From positions 1 through 31,771 of the forward strand of contig JANQTR010000242.1 of assembly GCA_030731635.1 (NCBI GenBank): 31,771 bases of DNA, read 5' to 3'. This DNA comes from Erythrobacter sp. (lineage in GTDB: Bacteria > Pseudomonadota > Alphaproteobacteria > Sphingomonadales > Sphingomonadaceae). The position numbers and the translations under genes are program-made. The notes under the pieces are model-generated. The model did no database searches. It saw only the letters and a program-made list of their open reading frames with translations, and had not been told where the DNA came from. Shown here in pieces: positions 1 to 7,973 of this stretch (positions are counted from its first letter, which is position 1; every line of letters starts with the position of its first letter).

Positions 1-700
1 CTGCAATTGCAGCGGCCGGTTCGAGCTGAACACCAAGGTATTCGCAAACTATTGCGACAACTTCCGCCGGGTTAATCAGAGCATCTTCGAACCATAATTC
101 CAGCGGCGTGATCCCAAGATCGGCACACATTGCATCCCACGCCGCCTCCTGTTGATCGAGTAAGCGACGGCAGCGCTGCACGGCCAGCGCGCTGAATTCT
201 GGCTCTATCCCTGCGCCAATGTCTTCCTGCTCTTTGCGCCAAACCCCGCTCAGGCTGGCGCGCGCATAGGATATCGTATGGGCATCACGATCGCGGCGAC
301 GCAGCCGCACCATTTTGCGCGGGCTGCCTGGCCCAGCCATGACGCGCATGGCTTCGGTAAGCAGCGCCGGATTGGATTGCTGCAATTGATGCAGCATCGC
401 GGGAAACACCTTGAGGCCGTAAACACCGTTGGGCGCGGTACGGTATTGCAGAGAACGTCGCCAGATCGACAATTGTCCAGATGGATTGTTCGCGGCATCG
501 CCGCCATGACCACCGGGTTCGAAATTGAGATATTCGAGCGGAGCTCCAAGACAACCTGTTGCCCACAAATGGTGGCTCAACCACGTGCTCCCTGCCCGCG
601 GAACCGATGCGAGCAAGTAGCGCTGCGGCGCCAGGGAATCAAACCGAGGGAAGTCGAAGCGGTCTTCGTATCCAGTAACAACTCCCGCAATTCCCGGCAT
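1..700 (-). CDS. Stf0-type sulfotransferase, C-terminus beyond window
   Basis: Partial gene; 233 codons are visible and the 3' end lies beyond position 1. The protein resembles the Stf0 sulfotransferase family, which moves sulfate from PAPS to a sugar hydroxyl (trehalose in mycobacteria). Visible marks: a 5'-phosphosulfate loop, SVPRAGST at residues 32-39; a GAPLEYLN segment with Glu57 at the place of the proposed Stf0 catalytic base; the RTAPNGVYGLKVF block at about 87-99; and RRDRDAHTISYARASLSGVW from about 135, with the Arg and Ser expected to hold the 3'-phosphate. The ATG at 700 lies 15 nt after the hflX stop, so it is probably the last gene of the dusB-ntr-hfq-hflX transcript. Its ribosome site (GGCAGGG) is weak. 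The family assignment is fairly secure; the substrate is unknown, and trehalose should not be assumed in this lineage. Confidence 0.8.
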   Translation of the reverse strand, partial: MPGIAGVVTGYEDRFDFPRFDSLAPQRYLLASVPRAGSTWLSHHLWATGCLGAPLEYLNFEPGGHGGDAANNPSGQLSIWRRSLQYRTAPNGVYGLKVFPAMLHQLQQSNPALLTEAMRVMAGPGSPRKMVRLRRRDRDAHTISYARASLSGVWRKEQEDIGAGIEPEFSALAVQRCRRLLDQQEAAWDAMCADLGITPLELWFEDALINPAEVVAIVCEYLGVQLEPAAAIA

Positions 701-715
701 GTTTCCACCCTGCCT

Positions 716-2011
716 CTAGCTTGAAAAAGCTTCGAACCGCCCAAACTCGCGCGGGGTGAGCCGAACCTCGACCCGCCGGCGCGGCTCCGAGCCTTCGACC
801 GCCAATTCGGACGCACCGAGAACTTCGCCATGAGCGTGCAACCAAGCCAACCGCGCGCCATCGCTTGCGGGAATATCAAAGCTGTATAGGCGCGCGCCAC
901 CTGTCAGCAGGCCTGATAACTGAGCCTCAAGCGCTGCCACGCCCTCCCCTGTGATGGCAGAGAGGATCACAGCCCCCTGCCCCTCAGCGGAGTTACGCAA
1001 TTCTTCAAGGTCTTCAGAAGGTAACAGATCGCACTTGTTCCAGATTTCAAGGATCGGGATCTCGCTTGTGCCCGTCTTGGCATCCACCACGCCAAGGTCG
1101 CCAAGGATGTCGATCACCTGCTTTTTCTGCGCGGCATGGCTGGGATTGGCCATATCACGCACATGGCAGATCACATCGGCCCCGGTGACCTCTTCCAATG
1201 TCGCACGGAAGGCGGCGACCAGCTGTGTCGGCAGGTCGGAGATGAAGCCTACGGTGTCCGACAGGATGACCTTTTCCACTCCCGGCAGGTTGATGGCGCG
1301 CATGGTCGGATCGAGCGTGGCAAACAGCAGATCCTCGGCCATCACATCGGCCCCGGTCAGGCGGTTGAACAGCGTCGATTTGCCAGCGTTGGTATAGCCT
1401 ACCAGTGCAACAACCGGCCACGGTGCCCGTCCCCGGCGTTCGCGGTGGAGAGTCCGCGTCTTGCGCACCTGATCAAGTTCGCGCCGCAGTCGGCCCATGC
1501 GCTGACGGATCATTCGCCGATCCGCCTCGATCTGCGTCTCACCCGGCCCGCCCAGAAAGCCAAAACCGCCGCGCTGACGTTCAAGGTGCGTCCAACTGCG
1601 GACCAAACGGCTTTGCTGATAATCCAGATGCGCCAGTTCCACCTGCAATCGGCCTTCGGCGGTGGCGGCGCGTTCACCGAAGATTTCAAGGATCAGACCG
1701 GTCCGGTCAATGACCTTGCGTTTGAGCCTATCTTCCAGATTGCGCTGCTGGATCGCGGTTAGTGCGCCGTCTACGATCACAAGCTCGGCTTCGTATTGTT
1801 CGCACCACACCGCAATATTCTGGACCTGGCCCGAACCGAACAGCGTGTTGGGCTGCATCTTGCGTATCGGCAGAACCGCCGTGTGAGCAATTTCCACCCC
1901 AATAGCGAGCGCCAGCCCTTCCGCCTCGGCCAGACGTTCGGTCGCATCAAGATCATAGCGCAGCGCCCGGATATCCGGGCACAGCACCAGTGCCCGCGCG
2001 CCGCGGGTCAC
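716..2011 (-). CDS. hflX: GTPase HflX
   Basis: Ribosome-associated GTPase of the Obg-HflX class, which in other bacteria splits stalled or heat-damaged 70S ribosomes. The 431-residue protein shows the N-terminal HflX domain, a charged coiled-coil linker (about 165-195, after GFLGGPGETQIE), and the G domain: G1 GYTNAGKS at 205-212, switch region ATLDPT at about 231-236, G3 DTVG at 252-255 and G4 NKCD at 325-328. The GTG at 2011 is preceded by AGGAAGAG. An in-frame stop at 2045-2047 limits any extension, although a CTG at 2041 would add ten residues. It lies 26 nt after hfq, the usual hfq-hflX pairing, so co-transcription is likely. Confidence 0.95.
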   Translation of the reverse strand: MTRGARALVLCPDIRALRYDLDATERLAEAEGLALAIGVEIAHTAVLPIRKMQPNTLFGSGQVQNIAVWCEQYEAELVIVDGALTAIQQRNLEDRLKRKVIDRTGLILEIFGERAATAEGRLQVELAHLDYQQSRLVRSWTHLERQRGGFGFLGGPGETQIEADRRMIRQRMGRLRRELDQVRKTRTLHRERRGRAPWPVVALVGYTNAGKSTLFNRLTGADVMAEDLLFATLDPTMRAINLPGVEKVILSDTVGFISDLPTQLVAAFRATLEEVTGADVICHVRDMANPSHAAQKKQVIDILGDLGVVDAKTGTSEIPILEIWNKCDLLPSEDLEELRNSAEGQGAVILSAITGEGVAALEAQLSGLLTGGARLYSFDIPASDGARLAWLHAHGEVLGASELAVEGSEPRRRVEVRLTPREFGRFEAFSS

Positions 2012-2037
2012 CTCTTCCTGAAGATCGCTGTCAAAGC

Positions 2038-2613
2038 TCAGTCGTCAATCCCGTCATCTTCACCGTCGCCAACGCTAAGATCGACCGGCCCGGCAGGCTG
2101 GATGGTAGACACCGCGTGCTTGTACGCCAGTTGCACCGCACCATCGCGTTCAAGCATCATGCAGAACAGGTCATAGGCGGCAATCCGGCCTTGCAGCATC
2201 ACTCCGTTGACCAAAAACATGGTCACCTGCACATGCGCTTCGGCAACGCGGCTGAGGAACACATCCTGCAACTGCTTTTGCTTTTTGCCGCCAATCTGGC
2301 TGGCGAACTGCGCCGGATCGAGCGCTTGGCCCGGCATGATCGTGCTGATCGCATGCTTGTAGACCAATTGCGATTGGCCATCGCGCCGCAGCAGGATCGA
2401 AAAATTGTCGAACCAGGTCACAATTCCCTGCAACTTCACACCCTTCACCAGAAACATGGTGACGGGGATTTTGCTCCTGCGCAGATGGTTGAGAAATGCG
2501 TCCTGGAGATTGCCCTGACGACCGGATGAGCCGCCGCCTTCGGTGACACGTGGTTCGCTGGGCGCGGCAGGGCGCGAGACTGGTCGAGGGGTGAGCGTTC
2601 GCCCGCTGGTCAT
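2038..2613 (-). CDS. hfq: RNA chaperone Hfq with two tandem Sm domains
   Basis: Hfq pairs small RNAs with mRNAs. Ordinary Hfq is about 70-100 residues with one Sm fold and forms a homohexamer; this one is 191 residues and carries two. Domain 1 starts at NLQDAFLNHLRRSK and ends at YKHAISTIMP. Domain 2 starts at LQDVFLSRVAEAH and ends at YKHAVSTIQP. Both keep the proximal-face Gln-Asp and Phe and the YKHA Sm2 motif. Domain 1 keeps rim arginines (RRSK) and the distal-face Lys (GVKLQG); domain 2 has RVAE and Met instead. The tail is acidic (GDGEDDGIDD). The ATG at 2613 was chosen because AGGAG (2622-2626) lies 8 nt upstream; the same frame is open to 2697 but without such a site. Two-domain Hfq is known in Novosphingobium and Zymomonas, so three subunits would presumably make a pseudo-hexameric ring. 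The gap to ntrX is 157 nt and may hold its own promoter. Confidence 0.95.
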   Translation of the reverse strand: MTSGRTLTPRPVSRPAAPSEPRVTEGGGSSGRQGNLQDAFLNHLRRSKIPVTMFLVKGVKLQGIVTWFDNFSILLRRDGQSQLVYKHAISTIMPGQALDPAQFASQIGGKKQKQLQDVFLSRVAEAHVQVTMFLVNGVMLQGRIAAYDLFCMMLERDGAVQLAYKHAVSTIQPAGPVDLSVGDGEDDGIDD

Positions 2614-2770
2614 GGTCTTGGCTCCTATTTTTGGCGGGAATAATACAGCCCGCATGTGTTGGGCGGTCGCCGCATTCAAAGCGCGGACGGTTGCCATACG
2701 CTATCATGGCGATTGCACCGCCATGCGACAAGACTTGATTTCGCAATGAGATGCCGCGCTGGCGAGCCGA

Positions 2771-4153
2771 TCAGTCTTCGCTGTCGCGGCGATCGGCCAT
2801 GCCCAGCAGCTTCAATTTGCGGTGCAACGCCGATCGTTCCATCCCGATAAAGCTCGCGGTTTTGGAGATATTGCCTGAAAATCGGCGGATCTGAATCGCC
2901 AGGTATTCGCGTTCAAAGCTCTCGCGCGCTTCGCGTAGCGGCACGCCCATTATTGCCGAGAGGCTGTCGTTCGCCATCCCGATCTGCCCGCCGATGATCT
3001 CGGGCGGGAGCATGTCGGGTTCGACCATCCCGAGCTTTTCGCGCGGGGTCATGATGATCGTGCGTTCGACCACGTTGCGAAGCTGGCGGACATTGCCAGG
3101 CCAGTCATAGGCTTGCAATGCTGCCATCGCCTCTGCCGCAATATCTGGCGGGGCGAGGCCCTGATCGTTGGAATAGCGGGTGAAGAAATGTTCTGACAGG
3201 GCAGGAATATCCTCCCGTCGCTGCGCGAGCGATGGCAGCACCACCGGCACCACATTCAGGCGGTAGAACAAGTCTTCGCGAAACCGCTTTTCCGCCATTT
3301 CGACGGTGAGATCGCGGGTAGTGGAGGAGACAACCCGGACATCCACCCCAATCTGGCGCGTTCCGCCGACACGCACAAAGCTCTGATCTGTCAGCACCCT
3401 GAGAATTCGGGCCTGCGTCGACAGCGGCATATCGGCAATTTCATCGAGGTAAAGCGTGCCGCCATCGGCGAGTTCGAGCAGACCAGGGCGCACTTGCTTG
3501 CCGCCCGATTCTTCGCCGAAAAGTTCCTGTTCGAACCGTTCAGGCGTGATCCGCGCGGAGTTGACCAGCACAAATGCGCCATCCGCCCGCGCACTCCAGG
3601 CGTGAAGCAGGCGCGCGGCGACTTCCTTTCCAGCACCCGGAGGGCCTGAAATCAGCACCCGGCTGCCCGTGTTCGCCACCCGCTTCAACGTGGCCCGCAC
3701 GCTGTTGATCGCAGGCGAATTGCCGGTGAATTCAGCGCTGCCCCAACTGCCTTCGCGAAGGCGTGAATTTTCGCGCCGCAACCGTTCGGTCTCGGTCGCG
3801 CGCTCGACCAGCAACAGCAGGCGTTCGGCCTCGAACGGCTTTTCGATGAAATCCATCGCGCCGCGCCCCACCGCTGCGACAGCAGTATCGATATTGCCGT
3901 GGCCGGAAAAGATGATCACCGGAAGGTTGGGTTCACGCGCTTTGATCGCATCGAGCAGTTCAAGCCCGTCCATCGCACTGCCGTGCAACCACACATCAAG
4001 CAACACGAGGCTGGGGCGGCGCTCATCGATCGCGGCCAGCGCAGCGGTGCTATCCGCTGCAGTACGGCACGCATAGCCTTCGTCGCTGAGCACACCGGCC
4101 ACCAGCTCGCGGATATCGCGTTCATCGTCGACGATCAGGATTTCTAGCGCCAT
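2771..4153 (-). CDS. ntrX: Nitrogen-related response regulator NtrX
   Basis: Response regulator partnered with the membrane kinase NtrY encoded just upstream. Domains of the 460-residue protein: receiver at about 3-120 with phosphoacceptor Asp53 (LVLLDVW) and Lys105 (EKPF); AAA+ ATPase with Walker A GPPGAGKE at 170-177 and Walker B LYLDE at 234-238; and a C-terminal Fis-type helix-turn-helix (about 418-455, ISKTASFIGMERSALHRKL). The GAFTGA loop that contacts sigma-54 is absent: after LFG the sequence runs EESGGKQVRPGLLE, several residues shorter than in NtrC. It may therefore act through the main sigma factor or as a repressor (inference). The ATG at 4153 has AAGGA 7 nt upstream and is preferred to a GTG two codons earlier. 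The gap to ntrY is 46 nt. Confidence 0.93.
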   Translation of the reverse strand: MALEILIVDDERDIRELVAGVLSDEGYACRTAADSTAALAAIDERRPSLVLLDVWLHGSAMDGLELLDAIKAREPNLPVIIFSGHGNIDTAVAAVGRGAMDFIEKPFEAERLLLLVERATETERLRRENSRLREGSWGSAEFTGNSPAINSVRATLKRVANTGSRVLISGPPGAGKEVAARLLHAWSARADGAFVLVNSARITPERFEQELFGEESGGKQVRPGLLELADGGTLYLDEIADMPLSTQARILRVLTDQSFVRVGGTRQIGVDVRVVSSTTRDLTVEMAEKRFREDLFYRLNVVPVVLPSLAQRREDIPALSEHFFTRYSNDQGLAPPDIAAEAMAALQAYDWPGNVRQLRNVVERTIIMTPREKLGMVEPDMLPPEIIGGQIGMANDSLSAIMGVPLREARESFEREYLAIQIRRFSGNISKTASFIGMERSALHRKLKLLGMADRRDSED

Positions 4154-4199
4154 GGGCACGGTCCTTCGGCTGGGAGGTCAGGGACAGACGGGCGCATGT

Positions 4200-6437
4200 T
4201 CATGCTGCCCCGCCCTCGAGAGGTTGGGGATGGCGGGCAAAGCGCAAGGTCACCCGCGCGCCGCCGCCCGGCGTGCTGGCAAAGCTCATATCACCGCCAT
4301 GCTCGTCAACGATCTTGTTGACGATGGCAAGGCCAAGCCCGGTGCCCTTTTCGCGCGTGGTGACATACGGTTCGGTAAGGCGTTCGCGGTCAGATGGCAG
4401 GCCCACACCGTTGTCATCAATGCTGACCATAATCGCCTCCCCGGCATCGCGCACGGTGACGGCGATTTCGCCGACATATTGCCCGCTGGCTTCGGCTGCG
4501 CGCGCTTCGACCGCCTCGACCGCGTTCTTGAGCACGTTGGTCATCGCTTGGCCAAACTGGTGGCGATCACACCGCACTTCGCGGTCAATCAATTCGGACG
4601 ACGCCACGCTGAAGGCGATGCCTGAATGCGCCACTTCCTGCAAGAATACCGCCTGCCGCACCAGATCAAGCGCATCTTCGTCACGGAAGACCGGTTTGGG
4701 CAGGCGGGCGAAGGAGGAGAATTCGTCGACCATCTTACGAAGGTCGCCAACTTGCCGCACAATCGTGCTGGTGAGTTCATCGAACAATTCGCGGTCTTCG
4801 TCCCCCACCTGCGTACGATACCGCCGCTTCAACCGTTCGGTCGCCAGCTGGATCGGGGTGAGCGGGTTCTTGATCTCGTGTGCAATCCGGCGCGCCACGT
4901 CCGACCATGCTGCTTGCCGCTGATCCAGCAATTGGCGTGTGATGTCTTCAAAGGTGATAACGAGCCCGCTGGTGCCGGGCGCGACTTTGACCGCCAGCGT
5001 CAACAGTTCCGTGCCCTTGGCGTGGGTGATGATCGCACGTTCCTTGCCCTCAGTGATCATGCGGCACAATTCGGGAGAAAGCATCTCGAGCGACTGGCCG
5101 ATCATGCTTGCCGGATTGTCCGACACGCCTTCAGGTGCGAGCAGCGATTGCGCCGAGGAATTCATCAACGTCACATGGCTGTCGGCATCGACCGAGATCA
5201 CTCCGGCCGTGACCGATTCCAGCACGGCTTCGGTAAAGGCGCGGCGATCATCGATCTGGCGGTTGGCACTGACAAGCGCCTGCGTCTGCTTTTCAAGCTG
5301 CCCGGTCATGCGGTTGAAGGCACGGTTGAGCATGCCGATTTCGTCCGCCCCAGTGCGCCCTTCGAGCCGCAGCGCGAAGTTCCCCTGCCCCACCTTGCGC
5401 GCTGCACCCACCAGATTGGTGAGCGGTTCGACCTGCCGGTCGGCGAACCGCAGCGCAAACCAGATCGCGACGCCTACAAGTAGCAGGCTGACAGCCACCA
5501 ACGCCAGATTGAACCGTAATTGCAGCGTCCGCGCGCTACCGGTCAGCTTATCATAAGCGGTCACGATCGATTGCGCGCGTGACCATGAATTGAACATCGT
5601 TTCTTCAGTGGTGCGGGCGTTGTAGAGAAATATCCCGCTGTCCGGATCAATCGGCACCAGCGCCTCGATCCGCTCAGGGCTGCCGACTACAACGGCAAAT
5701 TTGCCTTGATCAAGCTGTGGCAGAGCAGCCCGACTAAATTCCAAGGGGCTGTTGTCCTCGGTAAGGTTGAGGATCGCCGCCGTGCGCAGGCTGCCATCCG
5801 GCATGCGTTGAAGCACCGCACTCTCGGAAATTTCGCGGGCTTGGGCCTGATAGGCGTAGAAGTCAGGAAAATCAGGATCTGTGAGCGGTACACGCGCAAG
5901 GATCACACGCATGTCGGTCGCCATGATGATGGTGTTTTGTTCAACCTGGCGCTGATTGGCGTCATAGTAATTCTGTGCCAGCGCGTTGGCATTTTCCATC
6001 AGTCCGCGGGATTCGTCCGAGAACCAGAAGTCGACCCCGGTCTGGAAAAGGAAAGCGGCAAAGCCCGCGACCAACAAGGTCGGGAGCGCGGCGACCATCG
6101 AGAAGAAGAACACCAACCGCACATGCAACCGCGCCGTGCTGCCCGCCGCCCGCCGCAAAGCAAGTCGCCGCCCAATCAATACCAGCAGCGCCATCGACGG
6201 CACCAGCGTCGCCATCAACAACACCGACACCTGCATCGTCGGCAGTAGATCGCCAGGCGTATCGGAGCGGGTGAACGCAACATAGGTCGCACTGACCGAC
6301 CCGATCAGCGCAATGACAGAGATGATTTCAAGCCAAAGGAAGACATTCGCCCGCCGCGCGGCGACCACAAAGCTCCGCCACCAGCGCGGCGACAGCCGGA
6401 CGGTCAAGTTCGTGGCGCTGGCTGAAGGGCGATCCAT
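4200..6437 (-). CDS. ntrY: Nitrogen-regulation membrane sensor kinase NtrY
   Basis: Sensor histidine kinase that pairs with NtrX. The 745-residue protein has three N-terminal membrane segments (about 32-55, 64-89 and 107-131), a periplasmic sensor region (about 135-305), a fourth membrane helix (about 308-330), HAMP (about 330-385), PAS (about 403-500), the dimerisation box with His520 (RIAHEIKNPLTPIQ) and an ATPase domain with N box NVLKNAVEAV, G1 DDNGVG at 674-679 and G2 GTGLGLAIV at 698-706. ATG 6437 is chosen over an in-frame TTG at 6467, which would add ten residues in a Cys/His-rich stretch unlike the family. Neither start has a clear ribosome site. The signal sensed is not evident from the sequence. 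It is separated from ntrC by 84 nt with no terminator seen. Confidence 0.93.
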   Translation of the reverse strand: MDRPSASATNLTVRLSPRWWRSFVVAARRANVFLWLEIISVIALIGSVSATYVAFTRSDTPGDLLPTMQVSVLLMATLVPSMALLVLIGRRLALRRAAGSTARLHVRLVFFFSMVAALPTLLVAGFAAFLFQTGVDFWFSDESRGLMENANALAQNYYDANQRQVEQNTIIMATDMRVILARVPLTDPDFPDFYAYQAQAREISESAVLQRMPDGSLRTAAILNLTEDNSPLEFSRAALPQLDQGKFAVVVGSPERIEALVPIDPDSGIFLYNARTTEETMFNSWSRAQSIVTAYDKLTGSARTLQLRFNLALVAVSLLLVGVAIWFALRFADRQVEPLTNLVGAARKVGQGNFALRLEGRTGADEIGMLNRAFNRMTGQLEKQTQALVSANRQIDDRRAFTEAVLESVTAGVISVDADSHVTLMNSSAQSLLAPEGVSDNPASMIGQSLEMLSPELCRMITEGKERAIITHAKGTELLTLAVKVAPGTSGLVITFEDITRQLLDQRQAAWSDVARRIAHEIKNPLTPIQLATERLKRRYRTQVGDEDRELFDELTSTIVRQVGDLRKMVDEFSSFARLPKPVFRDEDALDLVRQAVFLQEVAHSGIAFSVASSELIDREVRCDRHQFGQAMTNVLKNAVEAVEARAAEASGQYVGEIAVTVRDAGEAIMVSIDDNGVGLPSDRERLTEPYVTTREKGTGLGLAIVNKIVDEHGGDMSFASTPGGGARVTLRFARHPQPLEGGAA

Positions 6438-6521
6438 CGTTGCGCAGTTACAACAATGGTGTGGCAAAAATGCAAGGTCAAACTTCGCAGCCGCTGATCT
6501 GAAACGATTTTAGATTGCCGA

Positions 6522-7970
6522 TCAGGATGGCGAGAAACGATCCGGCTCCAACCCCAGCTCGCCAATGCGTTTGCGCAAGGTGTTGCGGTTGATACCCAGC
6601 AATTGCGCCGCACGCAGCTGATTGCCGCCGGTTCGCCCCAAGGCGTATTCGATCAATGGTTTTTCAAATGCGGCTAGCGCGCGGTGATAGATCGCGCCGG
6701 AGGGCGGAGTCTCGGCTGCCAGCCAGCCCGAAAGCGCAGCAGCAAAACCGCCCTGCCCGCCGCTCGTCGGCACGGCATTGGCAACCGCGATTTCGGGGCC
6801 GATAATGTCGTTCACATTGGCCGCGTCAATCCGTTCCTCTCGCGCCATCAGTGTGAGGCGATAAACCACATTGCGCAGTTCGCGGACATTGCCGCGCCAG
6901 TTGCGCTGTTCCAGCTGCTCAACCGCATCAGGCGTCAGGTGGCGGCGCGGCAGGCCGTCTTCGGCGGCGAGCACCAGGAAATGCTGCACCAGAGCGGATA
7001 TATCCTCGCGCCTTTCACGCAGCGGCGGCAGTTCTATCGGCACGACGTTAAGTCGATAGAACAGGTCCTCGCGAAAGGTGCCCGATGCGATCATCGGGGT
7101 CAGATCGCGGTTGGTGGCGGCGATGATGCGGACATTGACCGCGATTTCCTGCCGCCCTCCGACGCGCCGGATCCGCCCCGATTGCAGCGCACGCAGCAGC
7201 CGGGTTTGCGCCTCGGCGGGCATATCGCCGATTTCGTCGAGGAACAGCGTCCCACCATTGGCCTGTTCAAACTTGCCAATCGCCTGCGCAATCGCCCCGG
7301 TAAAGGCACCCTTTTCGTGTCCGAACAGCTCGCTTTCGACCAGATCGGCGGGGATGGCGGCGGTATTGACCGCAACGAACGGTCCGGTACGGCGATTGCC
7401 GAGTTGGTGGATCGCTTCGGCCACCAGTTCCTTGCCAGTTCCGCTTTCGCCGGTAATCAGCACGGTCAAATCATTGCGCAGCACACGCGTGATCATACGG
7501 TATACACCCTGCATCGCCGGACTGCGGCCCACCAGCGGCATGCGGTCGCTCTCGGCCCCTGACAGGGTATCCTCGGCATTATCGGGCGTGTTCTCGCGCA
7601 GCCCTGCGGCCTGACGGACCGCATGCACCAATTCATCAAGATCGAACGGCTTGGGGAAATATTCGAAGGCGTCGCTTTCGCTCGCGCGGACAGCAGTATC
7701 GAGCGTGTTCTGCGCTGACAGCACAATCACCGGCATATCGGGCGCGCGCTCGCGGACCGCGGCAAGACTGGCCAGACCGTCACCATCTTCAAGGATCACA
7801 TCGGTCAACATCACTGCAAACCGGCGCCCCGCCAACAAATTATCGCGCGCCGCGATGTTGGTGCAATGGGCGATAGCAAAGCCTTCGTCTTCCAACGCAG
7901 CCATGATTACCGTCGCGATGGCAGCATCATCCTCGACCAGCAGGATCGGAGCAGGGGGTGTGTGGGCCAT
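6522..7970 (-). CDS. ntrC: Nitrogen regulation response regulator NtrC
   Basis: Sigma-54-dependent activator of nitrogen-assimilation genes, phosphorylated by NtrB. The 482-residue protein has a receiver with Asp57 (VMLTDV) and Lys106, an AAA+ domain with Walker A GESGTGKE at 173-180, the sigma-54-contacting GAFTGA at 220-225 and Walker B LFLDE at 241-245, and a C-terminal Fis-type helix-turn-helix (NQLRAAQLLGINRNTLRKRI). All elements of a working bacterial enhancer-binding protein are present, in contrast to the neighbouring NtrX. The ATG at 7970 lies 3 nt after the ntrB stop (TAG ATC ATG), so translation is probably coupled. No strong ribosome site is visible. Confidence 0.96.
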   Translation of the reverse strand: MAHTPPAPILLVEDDAAIATVIMAALEDEGFAIAHCTNIAARDNLLAGRRFAVMLTDVILEDGDGLASLAAVRERAPDMPVIVLSAQNTLDTAVRASESDAFEYFPKPFDLDELVHAVRQAAGLRENTPDNAEDTLSGAESDRMPLVGRSPAMQGVYRMITRVLRNDLTVLITGESGTGKELVAEAIHQLGNRRTGPFVAVNTAAIPADLVESELFGHEKGAFTGAIAQAIGKFEQANGGTLFLDEIGDMPAEAQTRLLRALQSGRIRRVGGRQEIAVNVRIIAATNRDLTPMIASGTFREDLFYRLNVVPIELPPLRERREDISALVQHFLVLAAEDGLPRRHLTPDAVEQLEQRNWRGNVRELRNVVYRLTLMAREERIDAANVNDIIGPEIAVANAVPTSGGQGGFAAALSGWLAAETPPSGAIYHRALAAFEKPLIEYALGRTGGNQLRAAQLLGINRNTLRKRIGELGLEPDRFSPS

Positions 7971-7973
7971 GAT

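Noticed and set aside
2614..2770. Sigma-54 or sigma-70 promoter for hfq
   Set aside because: No -24/-12 pair is present; TTGTCG-N17-CATGAT is the best sigma-70 match and is too weak to list.
4626..5483. Open frame on the plus strand (285 codons)
   Set aside because: Antisense to the PAS and kinase parts of ntrY; no recognisable domain.
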